A stretch of DNA of 64,000 bases from assembly GCF_009905375.1 (NCBI RefSeq), contig NC_133647.1:136581263-136645262 (forward strand), read 5' to 3'. This DNA comes from Apium graveolens (lineage: Eukaryota > Streptophyta > Magnoliopsida > Apiales > Apiaceae). Each line of letters starts with the position of its first letter. Within the stretch, counting starts at the first letter, position 1. The translations under genes and the position numbers were made by a program. A model generated the notes under the pieces. The model was not told the origin of the DNA. It worked only from the letters and a program-made list of their open reading frames with translations, and ran no database searches. Positions 1-12,112 of the stretch are shown piece by piece.

Positions 1-1815
1 ATTGGTTTGCTATTATACCAGTCACCCAGTTGTTTGACTAGTACTACTTACCAGTATTTCGTATGATGTCGATATTTCTATTTTTTAAAAAATAAAAAAA
101 TATTTATAATTGATCCAACCATACGGATGTCAAGACCTGTGTATAATAGTGATAAGATAAAATTTTCAAAAATTAATAAATTCGTTTGGTTTGCTATTAT
201 AATAGTCAAGCAGTAGTTTGACTAGAACTACTTACCAGTGTTTAGTCCCATGTCGATGTTTCGAATTTTTTAATAATAATTACGAATAATCCAACCGTAC
301 GATGTCAAGACCTATATATATCAGTGATACAAAAATAATTTCGGAAAATAATAAATTCATTTTATTTTCTGGTTTAACCGTCAACGCGTGATTTGACTAG
401 TACTACTTACCAGTGTTTAGTCCCATGTCAATATTTTGAATTTTTTAAAAATATTTACGAATGATCCAACTGTACGGATGTCAAGACCTGTATATATTGG
501 TGAAACGATAAAATTTTCATAAAATAATAAATTTATTTGGGTTGCTATTATAATAGTCAACTAGTTATTTGACGAGTACTCATTACTAGTGTTTAGTCCC
601 ATGTCGATGTTTCGATTATTTTAAAATTTTGTATGAATGATCCAACCGTACAGATGTCAAGATCTGTATATATTAGTGATACAACAAAATTTTCAGAAAA
701 TAATAAATTAATTTGGTTTGCTATTATAATAGTCAACCAGTTATTTGACTAATACTGCTTACCAGTATCTAGTCCCATGTCGATGTTTCAATTTTTTTAA
801 AAATATTTATGAATGATCCAACCGTATGGTTGTCAAAATCCTTATATATTAGTGATACAACAAAATTTTCAGAAAATAATAAATATATTTGGTTTGCTAT
901 TATAACAGTCAACATGTTATTTAACTAGTACTGGTTACCAGTGTTTAGTCCCATGTCGATGTTTCGATTTTCTTAAAAATATTTAAGAATGATCCAACCG
1001 TACGGATGTCAAAACCAGTATATATTAGTGATACGACAAAATTTTTAGAAAATAATAAATTCGTTTGATTTGCAGTTATAAGAGTCAAGTTGTAGTTTGA
1101 CTAGTACTACTTACAAGTGTTTAGTCCCATATCGATATTTCGATTTTCTTAAAAATATTTATGAATGATTCAACCGTACGGATGTTAAGACATGTATATA
1201 TTAGTGATACAACAAAATTTTCAGAAAATAATAAATTTATTTGGTTTGCTATTGTTACAGTCAAGCAGTAGTTTGACTAGTACTACTTACAATATTTAGT
1301 CCCATGTCGATGTTTCGATTCTTTTAAAAATATTTATGAATGATCCAACCGTACGAATGTCAAAACCTGTATATATTAGTGATACAAATTTTTTTTTGAA
1401 AAATAATAGATTCGTTTGGTTTGTTGTTATAACAGTCAAGTAGTGGTTTAAGTAATACTACTAACCAATGTTTAGTCCAAGGTCGATGTTTCAATTTTCT
1501 TAAAAATATTTATGAATTATCCAACTATAAGGATGTTAAAACCTGTATATATTAGTAATACAACAAAATTTTCAGAAAATAATAAATTTATTTGGTTTGC
1601 TATTATTACAGTCAATCAGTGGTTTGACTAGTATTACTTACCAGTGTTTAGTCCCATGTCGATGTTTTGATTTTCCTAAAAAGATTTATGAATGATCCAA
1701 CCATACATATGTCAAAACATGTATATATTAAGCACGCGACAAAATTTTCAGAAAAAAAAAAAAAATTTATTTGGTTTGCTATTTTAATAGTCAAGCAGTG
1801 GCTTGACTCGTTAGT
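1..1815. repeat. 176-bp satellite array
   Basis: About ten tandem monomers cross the left edge of the window. The 'agtca' anchor recurs at 21, 205, 380, 556, 732, 908, 1084, 1260, 1435, 1611 and 1790, so spacing is 175-179 bp apart from the first unit (184). Each monomer also holds conserved blocks such as 'tagtcccatgtcgatgttt', 'atgatccaaccgtacgg' and 'cctgtatatattagtgat'. The units are clearly diverged from each other, with no sign of recent homogenisation. No ORF is present. Length is in the nucleosome-size range typical of plant satellites, but I do not recognise the family. Confidence 0.9.
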
Positions 1816-2458
1816 TTTCGGAATTTTTTAAATACATTAAAAATATAATTAAATTTTAGAATAATATCAAACACAAAAAATCAGAATTCCCGATAATGTA
1901 TATTTTTTCGCCACCATAAATATTTTTTACATGTGATCAATGTTATCATTTTATATAAATATATAATTTTTTATAATAGATAATACTATTTAAATTTTTA
2001 AGTATTTTTTCGTTTACTAAATACAACCGCTAGCAATCATTTTAGTTATTTCAACCCATTTCGGTTGAAATAGTTTTTTACCATATCAGCAAATTCAAAC
2101 AAAAAGTGCGGGAAAATTTCCCTCCATTTGGTAAGGCTAAATTCGACCGCTAGCAGTTGAATTTAGGAGCACTAAATAATTCAGTTAGCGGGAAAATTCC
2201 CTCCATATTTTTATGGAGTCAAATTCAACCGCAGAAAAAATCTGGTCGCATTTATTTCCAAATTCAACTGCGGGCGGTTGTATTTAGCCGTGTCCAATCA
2301 TATTTTACGTTTTTACAAAGATTTTAATTATAATTTTTTATAATTTTGATATTTTTTATTTTAAAATTAATATAATTTAGCAAAAAAATAACTGAAATCG
2401 GTCAAATTTAGATCCGTTGAATTTATACGGTTGTATTTAGTCTTATATTCTTGTAGTG
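1816..2458. mobile_element. End of a CACTA (En/Spm) element with subterminal repeats
   Basis: The sequence ends in 'ttcttgtagtg' (2448-2458), the reverse complement of the usual plant CACTA terminus CACTACAAGAA. The 600 bp inside it hold repeated short motifs in both orientations, such as 'aaattcaaccgc', 'gaccgctagca' and 'cggttgtatttag', as expected of transposase-binding subterminal repeats. The opposite terminus is not in the window, so the element extends left, possibly with the satellite array inside it. No transposase ORF is visible here. Confidence 0.7.
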
Positions 2459-2484
2459 ATAATTTAGACTGTATTTATTGTAAT

Positions 2485-3035
2485 TATTCTAATATTCTAT
2501 AATAACAAACAGAACAACAAACACAACATGTAATTAATTAAGAAATTAAACTATAATTATATGTTGTTACATGATATAAAATAATATTAAAATTACTGTA
2601 TTATATATAATACAAGCAAAAATTATTTTAATAAAAATAAATAAAAGAAACAATAAATCATTTATAATCGGGTTAAACTAGTATCATTTTCTTAAAAAAA
2701 ACACTTGAAATTGTTATGTCTGATTTAAAATATCATGAATATATAATTTTCATTTTTCTTATAAAATAAAGATATTATTTAAATTATATTTAGGTATAAA
2801 TATTAAATATGTTTTATTTCATTTTGTAAAATAAAAAAATTACATATTATCTTTTGAAAAATTAAGAGCAAAGAAATTGTTCTATTATAATCTTTAATAA
2901 CCTGTGTAACAAATAATTAACTAAGAAATTGAACTATAATTATATATTCTTAAATGATATAAAATAATGTTAAAAGTGTTATATATATAATACAAACAAA
3001 AATCATTTTAATAAAAAAAATATAATTAATAATTA
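2485..3035. repeat. Diverged direct repeat of about 150 bp
   Basis: About 2500-2640 and 2890-3030 share blocks in the same order: 'taattaattaagaaatt' versus 'taattaactaagaaatt', 'aactataattatat', 'atgatataaaataat', and 'atatataatacaa'. The copies are roughly 390 bp apart in direct orientation. The region between them is AT-rich and has no gene. Confidence 0.6.
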
Positions 3036-3240
3036 ATAATTTTTTTATTAATGGAGTTAAAAGTAGTCTAAAATTTAAAATAAGAGAATAGGTCGGCCAA
3101 TCTGACCAGCAGACTCTGGTATTTGTTTCATATTTGTTTCTAACCGCCGACCATTTCAAAAATTTCTGAACTTCTTTTAAAAATTGAGATAAATTAGTTA
3201 ATAATGTCATTGGGCTTTTTGTGCCTTTTTAATAAACAAA

Positions 3241-4174
3241 ATTATCATAGTCCATAAATTTGATAAGCCCATGGGACTAGGTAGGGTATGGTAGGGTACA
3301 TATATAAGTGGGGCATAAGGATCTACTTCGGTGCCGCCTTCTTTGCTGTCAGAGTGTCTTGATCATTACATATTATAACTTTAGCCACAGTTTGCTCAGG
3401 AGAGAACAACAATAATTTCGGCACAAGAATAGAATACACCAATTTACATTTTGTTAGGTATATTTTTTTTTCATTTCATGTTTTTTATAATCCCTCTTCT
3501 TTATTTTTGTATTAGTTATGTATTTAATCATTTTGAAATTTAACAATGAATTTCTTTGGGCTAATTTATTGGAATTTTAATGAGTTTTATCATGATTAAT
3601 GCTCGTGAAAACAATTTAGTTTAATGGATTGTATTTACAGGTAGCAAACGTGTTACAAACACATGCCCTTGTAAGAGGATCATTTTATCATCGGAAATAT
3701 CATCGGAAAGGATAGATCTGCATCTAATCTATTGAGATTTTAATACATTTTCCTTTGTTGTTTGGGGCTAATATAAAATAGGGGTTGGTAGGGTATCAAA
3801 GCCAATCTATTTAATAATATAAAGAATGAATGGATGGCATACATTTTTCTTTTTACCTGCCCCTACACCTGTGAATGCTCAAACTTACATTTTGATGTAG
3901 TTTCTTTTCCTACTTTTTATTTTCATTTCATGAATATCTCATCATCTTGTTCACAGATACATTTAACTTGAAAGAATTTCTGATCATCTGAGACCTGAAA
4001 ACGAAGCAGTGATTGATACCTGTAAGATGGAAGCTTATTTACAGAACACAGGCATACTAAATATATTGGAAAGGGTATTACAGTTTGTTTTATTTTATAA
4101 TATGAAGTATTTCCCAGTTTTTTTTTTGTTGTTAGGATTTTTGTAATACTCAACAATCTTATTATATAATACAG
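3241..4174 (+). promoter_or_regulatory. Likely promoter and 5' leader of the CAND1-like gene
   Basis: A TATA box (tatataa, 3301-3307) follows a 'gtagggta' repeat. About 30 bp downstream a leader-like stretch begins that ends at a good splice donor ('ttgttag|gtatat', about 3456). A second possible leader exon starts after 'tttacag' near 3641 and has no clear start codon. The next strong acceptor, 'ataatacag', lies directly before the first recognisable CAND1-like exon at 4175. Arabidopsis CAND1 has a short segment before the equivalent methionine; I did not find one here. Confidence 0.45.
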
Positions 4175-4344
4175 ATGATTGGCGGGAATGTAGACTGCAG
4201 ATGTATGGCAACTTCTGAGTTGATGAATGAATTAGTTAATGGAGGATCTATATTCGATTATGCCATGCAGAGAAGGCTGGCAAATACTGTCTTCCATAAC
4301 CTTATGGATGAAGCTGCCGAGGTTTCTAAATTAGCTCTGAAATG
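4175..4344 (+). pseudogene. CAND1-like exon 1 (N-terminal HEAT repeat)
   Basis: The exon reads from ATG at 4175 through 'CMATSELMNELVNGG' and 'LMDEAAEVSKLALK', aligning with the CAND1 segment 'YMATSDLLNEL' and the following helix. The donor 'aaatg|gtttgt' leaves two bases that complete a Cys codon with exon 2 across an 11.7 kb intron. It is preceded by a good acceptor, so the ATG may be internal to a longer coding sequence. Confidence 0.75.
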
Positions 4345-4983
4345 GTTTGTACTTCTGTTCGTACACTTTTATCATGTGATAGGTTTTTTTTAAGAAAAAT
4401 CTGGCATTTAAATTTTCCTTATCATATAAACAAAACCTCTGGTAAATGTTTTCAAATCCCATTATTCATATGTGTATAATAAACTACAATAATCGAAACG
4501 ACCCAATAAAATATATTTTAATTCAACTATTATTTTGGTTATAAAAAATTAATTTTACAACTTATTCTAAATTAATACAACATCTTCTACATATTGTTTT
4601 TACTTTTATTATAAATTTATTATTATTAAATCTAGATTAAAGTTATCATATATGTGATTCAATAAATAGATTTTTAAAATATTTAAATATTAACTAAAAT
4701 TCTGTATTAATAGTTTATTCTCTACTAAAGCACTATTTGACTTAGTTGTATAGTTCATCATAATTTCCTAATTTTCATATTAAAAATAACCTACTTTCAT
4801 GATCAATCTAGAGAGAGAATTACATTTTACAACCCTTAAATTTGGCTAAAACTCAATTTTGTATATCTATTTTTATAAATTACAGTTCGCATCCCCTAAT
4901 TTGAAATCCGTATCAACATGCACCCTTTCTACCTAATTGTTTAGCCATAATTATATAATTTGGTATGTATTTTTTATTTGTTG

Positions 4984-7970
4984 TGTTAGGGCTCAGACCT
5001 AATAAGAGGACCAGACCCATAAAGTAAAGGAAGCCCACTTAGGAGTATTATAAATAGGAGAGGGGCTCTTACTTAGAACGGGTTGGCTAGTTAGAATAGG
5101 AGTTAAGGTATAGGGTCAACGGTGGCGCTAGAATGAGGGGAGTATCTCAAATAGTGTTAATGGAAGAAGGCAGTCCAAATTTTCAACACCGGAGAGAAAT
5201 GACGAAGCAGGCGTCTGAGGCTCAAGCACCAGCAACCAAAAAGGGAAAGAGCATCCAGAAGAAAACCGATCTGAAAGCAACGTCGGTGTTGCAACCTCAA
5301 ACATTGTTATTCGAGCAAGAGGACATTATCTCGGTAGAAAGACCGGATCCTATCGATCGGAAAAAATAGCGTAAGTTGACTACTGAGAAATAAGGCATAA
5401 AAAAGAAATAATGCGCCTGCATCGTGAGTTCTCTAAGGTCTTGGAAGATTGCAAGTCCCTGGAATTTCAGACTGAGGAGTATGACTCCACATGTTTCCCA
5501 TCGAAGCAGTCAGCATTCTCTGAATCCGAAGAATCAACATGATCTCTTTATTCAAAAAGGAAGCAGGAGAGGATGAATGATGATGACGCTTCCGAAGAGG
5601 ATGAGTGTCACCATATGGGTTCGAAACGTCGTGAGACCTCAAACCTCAAGAAGCTTGCAGAAGACCTTTCTCTAATAAAATCTATATTCGAACACAGAGC
5701 GGGGGCATCGAAATAGCATCTGAAAGTCCCCTCTCAGTTCAAATTGAAAATGCCAAAATTAACAGGGACTTGAAAGTGTCTCCTACTGACTCCTTCGACG
5801 GATCTACAGACCCGTCAAATATCATCAACTTATTTGATGGAAGAATGGACTTCTTTGTCCATTCTGAAATAGCGCGTTGTCGGTTATCCTCTACTTGCCT
5901 TAAAGACACATCTTTAAATTGGTTTAATAATCTCCAACCAGGATTAATTGATTCTTGGTCCATCTTGAAAAGCAAATTCAAAACTCGTTTGTCTAGCAAC
6001 AAGCGGGATGAAAAAGTAAGGCCTCACTAATCACAGTTTATCAACGTTCAAATGAAAGCTTAAGGACATATTTGACTCATTTCAGAGCTCACGTTGCTGA
6101 GATTACTGACCTCACAGATCCATTGGCAGTCAACTATCACAAAGCGGGTATTGATAGGTCACGACATAGTCAACTCCTTGAACAACTCTTTGAGAAAGAA
6201 CCTAAGACTTTGCAAACAGCCATCAAGATCATTGAGCATAGATTAACCATCCAAAAAGTTGTAGGGAGCATCCAACACTCTCGATCTCCAAAAGTCCAGC
6301 ACAACAGAAGCCCACAAAGATCTAGGGATTACGAGAAGAGAGAGTATAGAAGCCCTAAGCAATCAGAAAGAGTTCACAGTTTTAGAACTATACAAACCTC
6401 TTTACCACCATGAGCATTTCAAAGGAATCTAGACGCCATTACCCAAGCGTCTACACATCGTGACAACAAGAGATGGAACCCTGAAACTAAAGAGCATCAG
6501 GAACCCACAAAGCTGAATGCCGACAGGCCACAATCCTGGCTTTCTTGAAAATAGATCCTTCTTATAGGCCCCCGAGTCCAATGAACCCGAACAGACCTCC
6601 AAGAAGCAAATACTGCGAATATCACGAGGATATGGGCCATGAAACACAGCGTTGCTACAAACTCACCAATCCTAGCGAGGAAAAAATATGTGATGGTAAG
6701 TTAGCCCATTATGTGGATAACAGTCAACCTCGTCGAGCGTTGCATCGTGATCCCGACAGAGTCATTGACGTTATTTCATGAGGTTATTCAGCTGGTGGAT
6801 CTTCTAACAATTCAAAGAAGTTGTATGCTAAAGATGTCTACAGGATCGACTCAAAAAGGCCTCGCAGGAACCCGACCCAAGTCATCTCTTTTTCGGACAA
6901 TGATTACTCTAATGACATCATTGAAGACCACCCTGATGCCTTGGTTATAACTACTAAGATTGGAACTAACATTTTGAGAAAGATTTTGGTGGATAATGGT
7001 AGCTTTGTGGACATCCTATATTACAGTGCTTATTCAAGAATGGATTTGGGAGATAGAAAAATCGACAAAGCAAAGGGAAACCCGCTCTATGGATTTACAG
7101 GAAACAAGGTCAAACTTGTTGGAGTCATCGACCTCTCGGTGCTTTTTGGATCCCATCCATGCCAAATTTGGTGAATTGTCAAATTTCATGTTGTCAACTC
7201 AAGCTTCAATGTCATTATAGGGTGAACCGCTATAGGTCCGCTCAAAGCAATCATTTCTATTGCCCATCAGAAAATGAACTTCACGACAAAGCTACTTCGA
7301 AAACTCTATACCTAAGAAATGCAGTTCATAAAATTCAGAGGTTCACCAGGTCGTGGAGGTCGATCCAAGAAAAATAGTCAAAATATTTATACCAAGAAAC
7401 TGTGAGCCTAACGAGGAGTTAGAGGAAGTGGAACTCTATGAGAACTCTGTAAATAAGAAAGTCTAGATAGAAAAATAAATTCCTCTAGGTATCAAGGGAC
7501 AGTTGATACAAATGCTACGCAGCTTCACGGACATCTTCGCATGGGATCCAAAAGATATGTCAAGGATTTCAGTAGAGATATCACTCTATAGATTGAATAT
7601 CTCATTGGAGGCTCGCCATGTGAAGCAAAAGAAAATGATCTCCTCCATGGAGAAATAAGATGCCATAAATGTTGAGATCGACTAACTTCTCGCCGCAGGG
7701 TTCATCAAAGTGGTCTTCAGTGGATAGCCAACATTGTGTTTGTCAAGAAAAACAATGGCAAATGGAGGAAGTGCATCGATTATTCAAACGTAAATAGGGC
7801 TTGGGGAAGTCACTCTCCTCATGGATAATAAATTGCATAGACAGATCTGTAAAGCATTGGGCAAATGCCCTATCCAAACTTGCTACTTCAAATACTAGCT
7901 CTTTTATTCACCCCGTGTACGTCAAAATTCTCGCGATATCTTCAATAACAGAAGTGCCTCCAATTATTCA
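4984..7970 (+). mobile_element. Tat-type Ty3-gypsy remnant in intron 1
   Basis: A possible LTR stub (4984-5119, with 'tataaatagg') is followed by a 'tggcgct' primer-site-like string. Gag matches the Tat retrotransposon gag: 'DSFDGSTDPSNIINLFDG' near 5790 and 'CEYHEDMGHETQRC' near 6616, a typical Tat gag Cys/His motif. The protease-like segment 'ILVDNGSFVDILYYSAY' lies near 6985. The RT start ('FTDIFAWDPKDMSRI', about 7530) breaks off near 7800 and jumps to RNase H-like sequence ('HWANALSKLATSNTS'). Frameshifts and stops are frequent, so this is a dead, internally deleted copy. Confidence 0.75.
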
Positions 7971-8714
7971 TGTCAGTGATGGATTATTATCTAGAGTTAA
8001 TCAATTATGCATTTCAAAAAGTTCATTGTGCAAAATATTAATTAGGAATTTTTATTGTAATGGACTAAGTTGTCATCTTAGGCATGATAAGACGATAAGT
8101 GCTAAGTATGTAAGAGATGTTTTTGGCCTCAAACTCAAACATGATGCAGAAAAGATTTACGACAACTCCTTTACCTAATTCTGTAACATTTGAGTTTCTT
8201 TTAGAATCATCCTAAAAGAAATATACATTGGATACGTAATATTACCCCAAGGTCAGTTCGTAAGTTTATAGGGAAAAATTTAGCAACACAAGTATGTAAG
8301 AATAAGGTGAAGTGAAAAAATCCCCGACTCAGAATGATAAATACAAGAAGTATGCTGATATGAAGCTACGTCAAATATTATTATTAATGGAAGGGAACAT
8401 ATGATGATTTTTCAAAGGAATTAGAGGTTTATTTTAGAGATATTTAACAAATTTAAGTCAAGTAAATATACTGAAATAAATTAATTATAATGTTTATTTG
8501 GTTGATCTTTCTAGTGATAAAATTGTTTCGAAAACTTTCAATGTAGAAGAACTAAATGAGTTTCTTAATAACGTTCCTTTATATCAAAATGTTAAATCGA
8601 AGTCGAATTTTTCAAAGATGAGAGGAACTGATGGAGAACAAGAGGTATAAGATTTTGAAGAAAAATTTGATAGAATAAGGCATGAAAATGTAGCAAAAAA
8701 TTAACAATACCATT
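7971..8714 (+). mobile_element. Chromovirus-type gypsy integrase remnant, copy A
   Basis: 7990-8165 encodes a degenerate integrase zinc-binding region ('VNQLCISKSSLC', 'CHLRHDKTIS'). 8300-8640 encodes the integrase C-terminal tail ('KYADMK', 'YNVYLVDLSSDKIVSKTFNVEEL'-like, shown here only in part), with many stops. The same fragment recurs at 31350-32030 beside the second copy of the CAND1-like exons, so it was in the intron before that duplication. The join to the Tat remnant is abrupt at about 7970. Confidence 0.7.
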
Positions 8715-8719
8715 ATGCT

Positions 8720-9535
8720 TGTTGGAAAATATGGGTATTGAGCCCCACATTGTCAAGTCATTTTGAGCCATTCTTGAGTGGGTGTCTCTTGGAGTATGTT
8801 CTCCTCCGTGAGTGCTTTCCGAAGCACTTTGAAACACTCAAAATGGTTAGGGGACGAAAGAGATACGATCATTCAAAGTTGGTCCCTTGAAGGTGGAATT
8901 GAAGATGTTAAACTTGTATCCCACATTGAAATGGAAAAGGGGTTTCCATTGCTTTATATAGCATAACACTTTAGTAGTGTTTAAAAGTGTTAGTAAGGTG
9001 TTGCTCCATCTCCTACGTGCGCTCCCAGGGGGGTGAAAATTGTGGAATTTCGAGGGGTAATCCGAGGCTTGCGAAGCCTTCGGGCTTGCCCGCGTGTGCG
9101 ACGTGCGGACACAAATGTAGCAAAAAATTGGCCCGAATAATCACGGACTAGTTTAATTAAATTAGAGACGTAGTGCACACATTTCTCTAAGCCTATATAT
9201 TTTCGCTATAGGGTTAAGGGTTTACTCACTCAATATACCCAGCCGTCCTTCTAAACACAAACCCTACCTCTCTCTCTCTCTCTCTCGGTGATAGTTTCGT
9301 ACCCGTTCAAACTCGCTGAAGGTGCTCGTTATCCGTAACACCGCCACTACCTCGTTTTATCCTGGGAAGCTATCGACTCGCACATACGGTGAGAGGCGAA
9401 ATAGCTTTAAGGAGACATTTTTAACTGGACTCGAGAATCTCCCTTTGTTTATATCCTTTCTTTCTCTATTTGATTTTGTTTATTCACGCACACACTTATT
9501 TGATTTATATGAATTAATCACAGATTGTATTCACA
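8720..9535 (+). repeat. Copia-1 5' LTR (816 bp)
   Basis: It starts 'tgttggaaaatatggg' and ends 'attcaca'. It includes 'gctttatatagca' (TATA-like, about 8950), a CT microsatellite (9271-9287), and GC-richer coding-like patches. Compared with the 3' LTR it lacks about 150 bp near 9152. Confidence 0.9.
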
Positions 9536-9613
9536 ATCTTAAAGCTATTTATTTTTTATATACATCTGTGACTGATACATCTGTATCTGCTTATTTTGTT
9601 GAGTAACAGATCG

Positions 9614-11186
9614 ATGGAGAACCAAACCGTGAACGATCCGATGAACATGACGACTGATCCCAATGCACAGATCACTGGATCTGATGGGGTTCACCAACAG
9701 TCGATTAACCCTAACGCACAGATCATACGATCTGATGGGGTCAAACACCTGTTGGACATGTACCTTCGGGACATGTGCCTGTGGGACACACTGTCATTGA
9801 ATAGTTTAGTGTTCCTCTTGGACAGATATCGGAGGGATTCACTCCTCCGATCATACCTACGATGCCTACTGGTGTGCACATACCTGTAGTACAGACGCAC
9901 GTACCATCTGTTCCACCTGTGGTGTGTGCTGCACCTGTTATGCCAACTGTGCCTGCTGCACATGCTAAAAAACCTGAGAAGTTCAACAGAACGAACTTCA
10001 AACATTGGAAACAAAATATGCACTTTTATCTGACTACGTTGTATATGGATCGCTTCCTTAAGGAAGAACCACCATTGCTCACTACTGAGAGTAACATGCA
10101 GACTGTGTATGCTGCTGATGCTTGGAAGCACTCCGACTACTTCTGTCGGAACTACGTGCTAAATTGTTTTCTGACTCGTTATATAACGTATACAGCGCGA
10201 AGCCAACAACTAAGGTCTTATGGGAGTCACTTGACCATATGTATAAAACTGAGGACGCTGGGGCAAAGAAGTGGATTGTTGGCCGCTTTCTCGATTATAA
10301 GATGGTAGACTCTAAGACTGTGGACAGTCAGGTGCAGGAACTGCAGGTGATCATTCATGACATTCATGCTGAGGGAATGGTCATAAATGAGGCTTTCCAA
10401 GTCGCTGCTGCTATTGAAAAGCTTCCACCTGGATGGAAAGATTTCAAGAACTACCTTAAGCACAAGCGAAATGAGATGTCTATGGAGGATCTTATTGGTA
10501 GACTTTGTATTGAAGAAGACAACAGAGGGTTCGAGAAGAAAGTTAATGTTGCCACTGAGAAGGCAAACATGGTGGAGCATGCTCAAAGCTCCAAACCCAA
10601 GAAGACTAATTCTGGTAAAGGGGCAAAATTGGCACCCAAGGGAGGGATTTCGAAGTCGAAATTTCAAGGGAAGTGCTACAACTGTGATAAAGTTGGTCAT
10701 AGGTCTTCTCACTGCAAGAAGCCCAAGAAGCCCAATAAGAAGAAAGAAGCAAACATGGTAGAGGATATTTCCATGGAGATGGGTGATATAGACCTCTGTG
10801 CTACGGTCTCTGAAGTGAACTTGGTCGGTTCTAATCCACGTGAATGGTGGATTGATACTGGTGCTACTAGGCATGTTTGCTCAGACAAGGCAATTTTATC
10901 TAGCCTCAAAGCTTCCGATGTTGGTGAGAAGCTCTACATGGGGAATTCAGCAACTTCTACCATTGAGGGTGAAAGCACGGTGATCCTGAAGATGCCCTCT
11001 GGGAAGAATCTATCATTGAAGAATGTACTTTATGTGTCTGATATTCGCAAGAACCTTGTGTCTGGTTCTCTGTTGAATAAGCATGGCTTTCGCATTGTAA
11101 TAGAGTCAGATAAAGTTATTTTGTCTAAGAGTGGTATGTTTGTAGGAAAGGGTTATTTAACCGATGGCTTTTTAAGCTCAATGTAA
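9614..11186 (+). pseudogene. Copia-1 gag and protease
   Basis: The likely start is ATG 9614. Two frameshifts separate it from the long frame that is open from 10122 to 11186. Gag shows the copia UBN2-type capsid region, then a CCHC knuckle '[14 protein letters not shown]' near 10675, then a protease core '[12 protein letters not shown]' near 10846 with the catalytic D-T-G-A. An early repeat of 'gcacagatca..gatctgatggggt' (about 9665 and 9716) lengthens the N-terminus. The frame is lost again at about 11165, just before the pre-integrase domain. Confidence 0.85.
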
Positions 11187-12112
11187 TGTCCGTTAAGGAC
11201 GATAATGAAATAAAGAATTCTTCTGCTTACTTGCTTGAGTCTCCTAATTTATGGCATGCTAGATTAGGACATGTAAATTATGACACTTTATGACGTTTAA
11301 GTGCAAAAGAATACATACCTAAACTTACTATTGATTCAAAACATAAGTGTGAGACTTGTGTTGAGGCAAAATTAACGAGATCATCATTTAAACGTGTGGA
11401 AAGGAACACCAAAGTGCTAAACCTAATACATAGCGACATATGTGATTTAAAATTCGCTCCAACAAGAGGAGGAAACAAGTATTTTATTACATTCATTGAT
11501 TATTGTACAAAATACTGTTATGTATATTTGTTGAAAAGCAAAGACGAAGCTATAGATAAATTTAAAATCTATAAAGAAGAAGTTGAGACACAACAGACTG
11601 AGAAAATCAAAACGATACGAAGTGATCGTGGAAGTGAATATGTTGAACCATTTGGGGAATTCTGTTTATAAAATGGTATAATCCATGAGGTCACTGCACC
11701 ATACTCCCCTTAGTCAAATTGTGTGGCTGAAAGGAAGAATCGCACTCTGAAAGAGATGATGAATGCGATGTTGTTAAGCTCTGGACTTCCACAATCGATG
11801 TGGGGAGAAGCAATCTTAAGTGCAGATAATATTTTAAATATTACGATGCGCAAGAATAAGGATATAAGTCCTTATGAAATGTGGAAGAAAAAGAAACCAA
11901 GTTACCAACACCTGAAAGTGTGAGGGTGCCTTGCAAATGTATTGATCCCTATACCGAAGAAGGTGAAGATAGGTCCTAAGACTGTGGATTGTATCTTCAT
12001 CGGATATCCTCCACATAGTACTGCATATCGGTTTCTTGTTCATGAATCCAAGATTCCTGATATTTAAAAGAACACCATTATGGAATCAAGGAATGCCTAA
12101 TTCTTTGAGACG
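11187..12112 (+). pseudogene. Copia-1 integrase region
   Basis: The GAG-pre-integrase segment 'LWHARLGHVNYDTL' (about 11250) leads into the HHCC motif and the rve core. The catalytic Asp residues are in 'IHSDICDLKF' (about 11426) and 'IRSDRGSEY' (about 11612). The Glu is in 'CVAERKNRTL' (about 11720). Stops interrupt it at about 11290, 11669, 11713, 11921 and 12064, all in one reading frame, which points to point-mutation decay and not rearrangement. Confidence 0.85.

Noticed and set aside
1..1815. Satellite array as a centromere core
   Set aside because: Monomers are diverged, the array is short in this window and a gene lies 2 kb away; nothing here shows centromere function.
2950..3210. 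Minus-strand 86-codon frame with a hydrophobic end
   Set aside because: AT-rich low-complexity translation next to a direct repeat, with no homologous look or promoter context.
9691..10131. Minus-strand open frame of 146 codons overlapping Copia-1 gag
   Set aside because: It is the complement of a real gag region, has no recognisable domain, and lies inside an element coding on the other strand.
10227..10874. Minus-strand open frame of 215 codons inside Copia-1 gag
   Set aside because: Shadow of the gag frame; the text is hydrophobic filler from antisense Lys/Glu codons.
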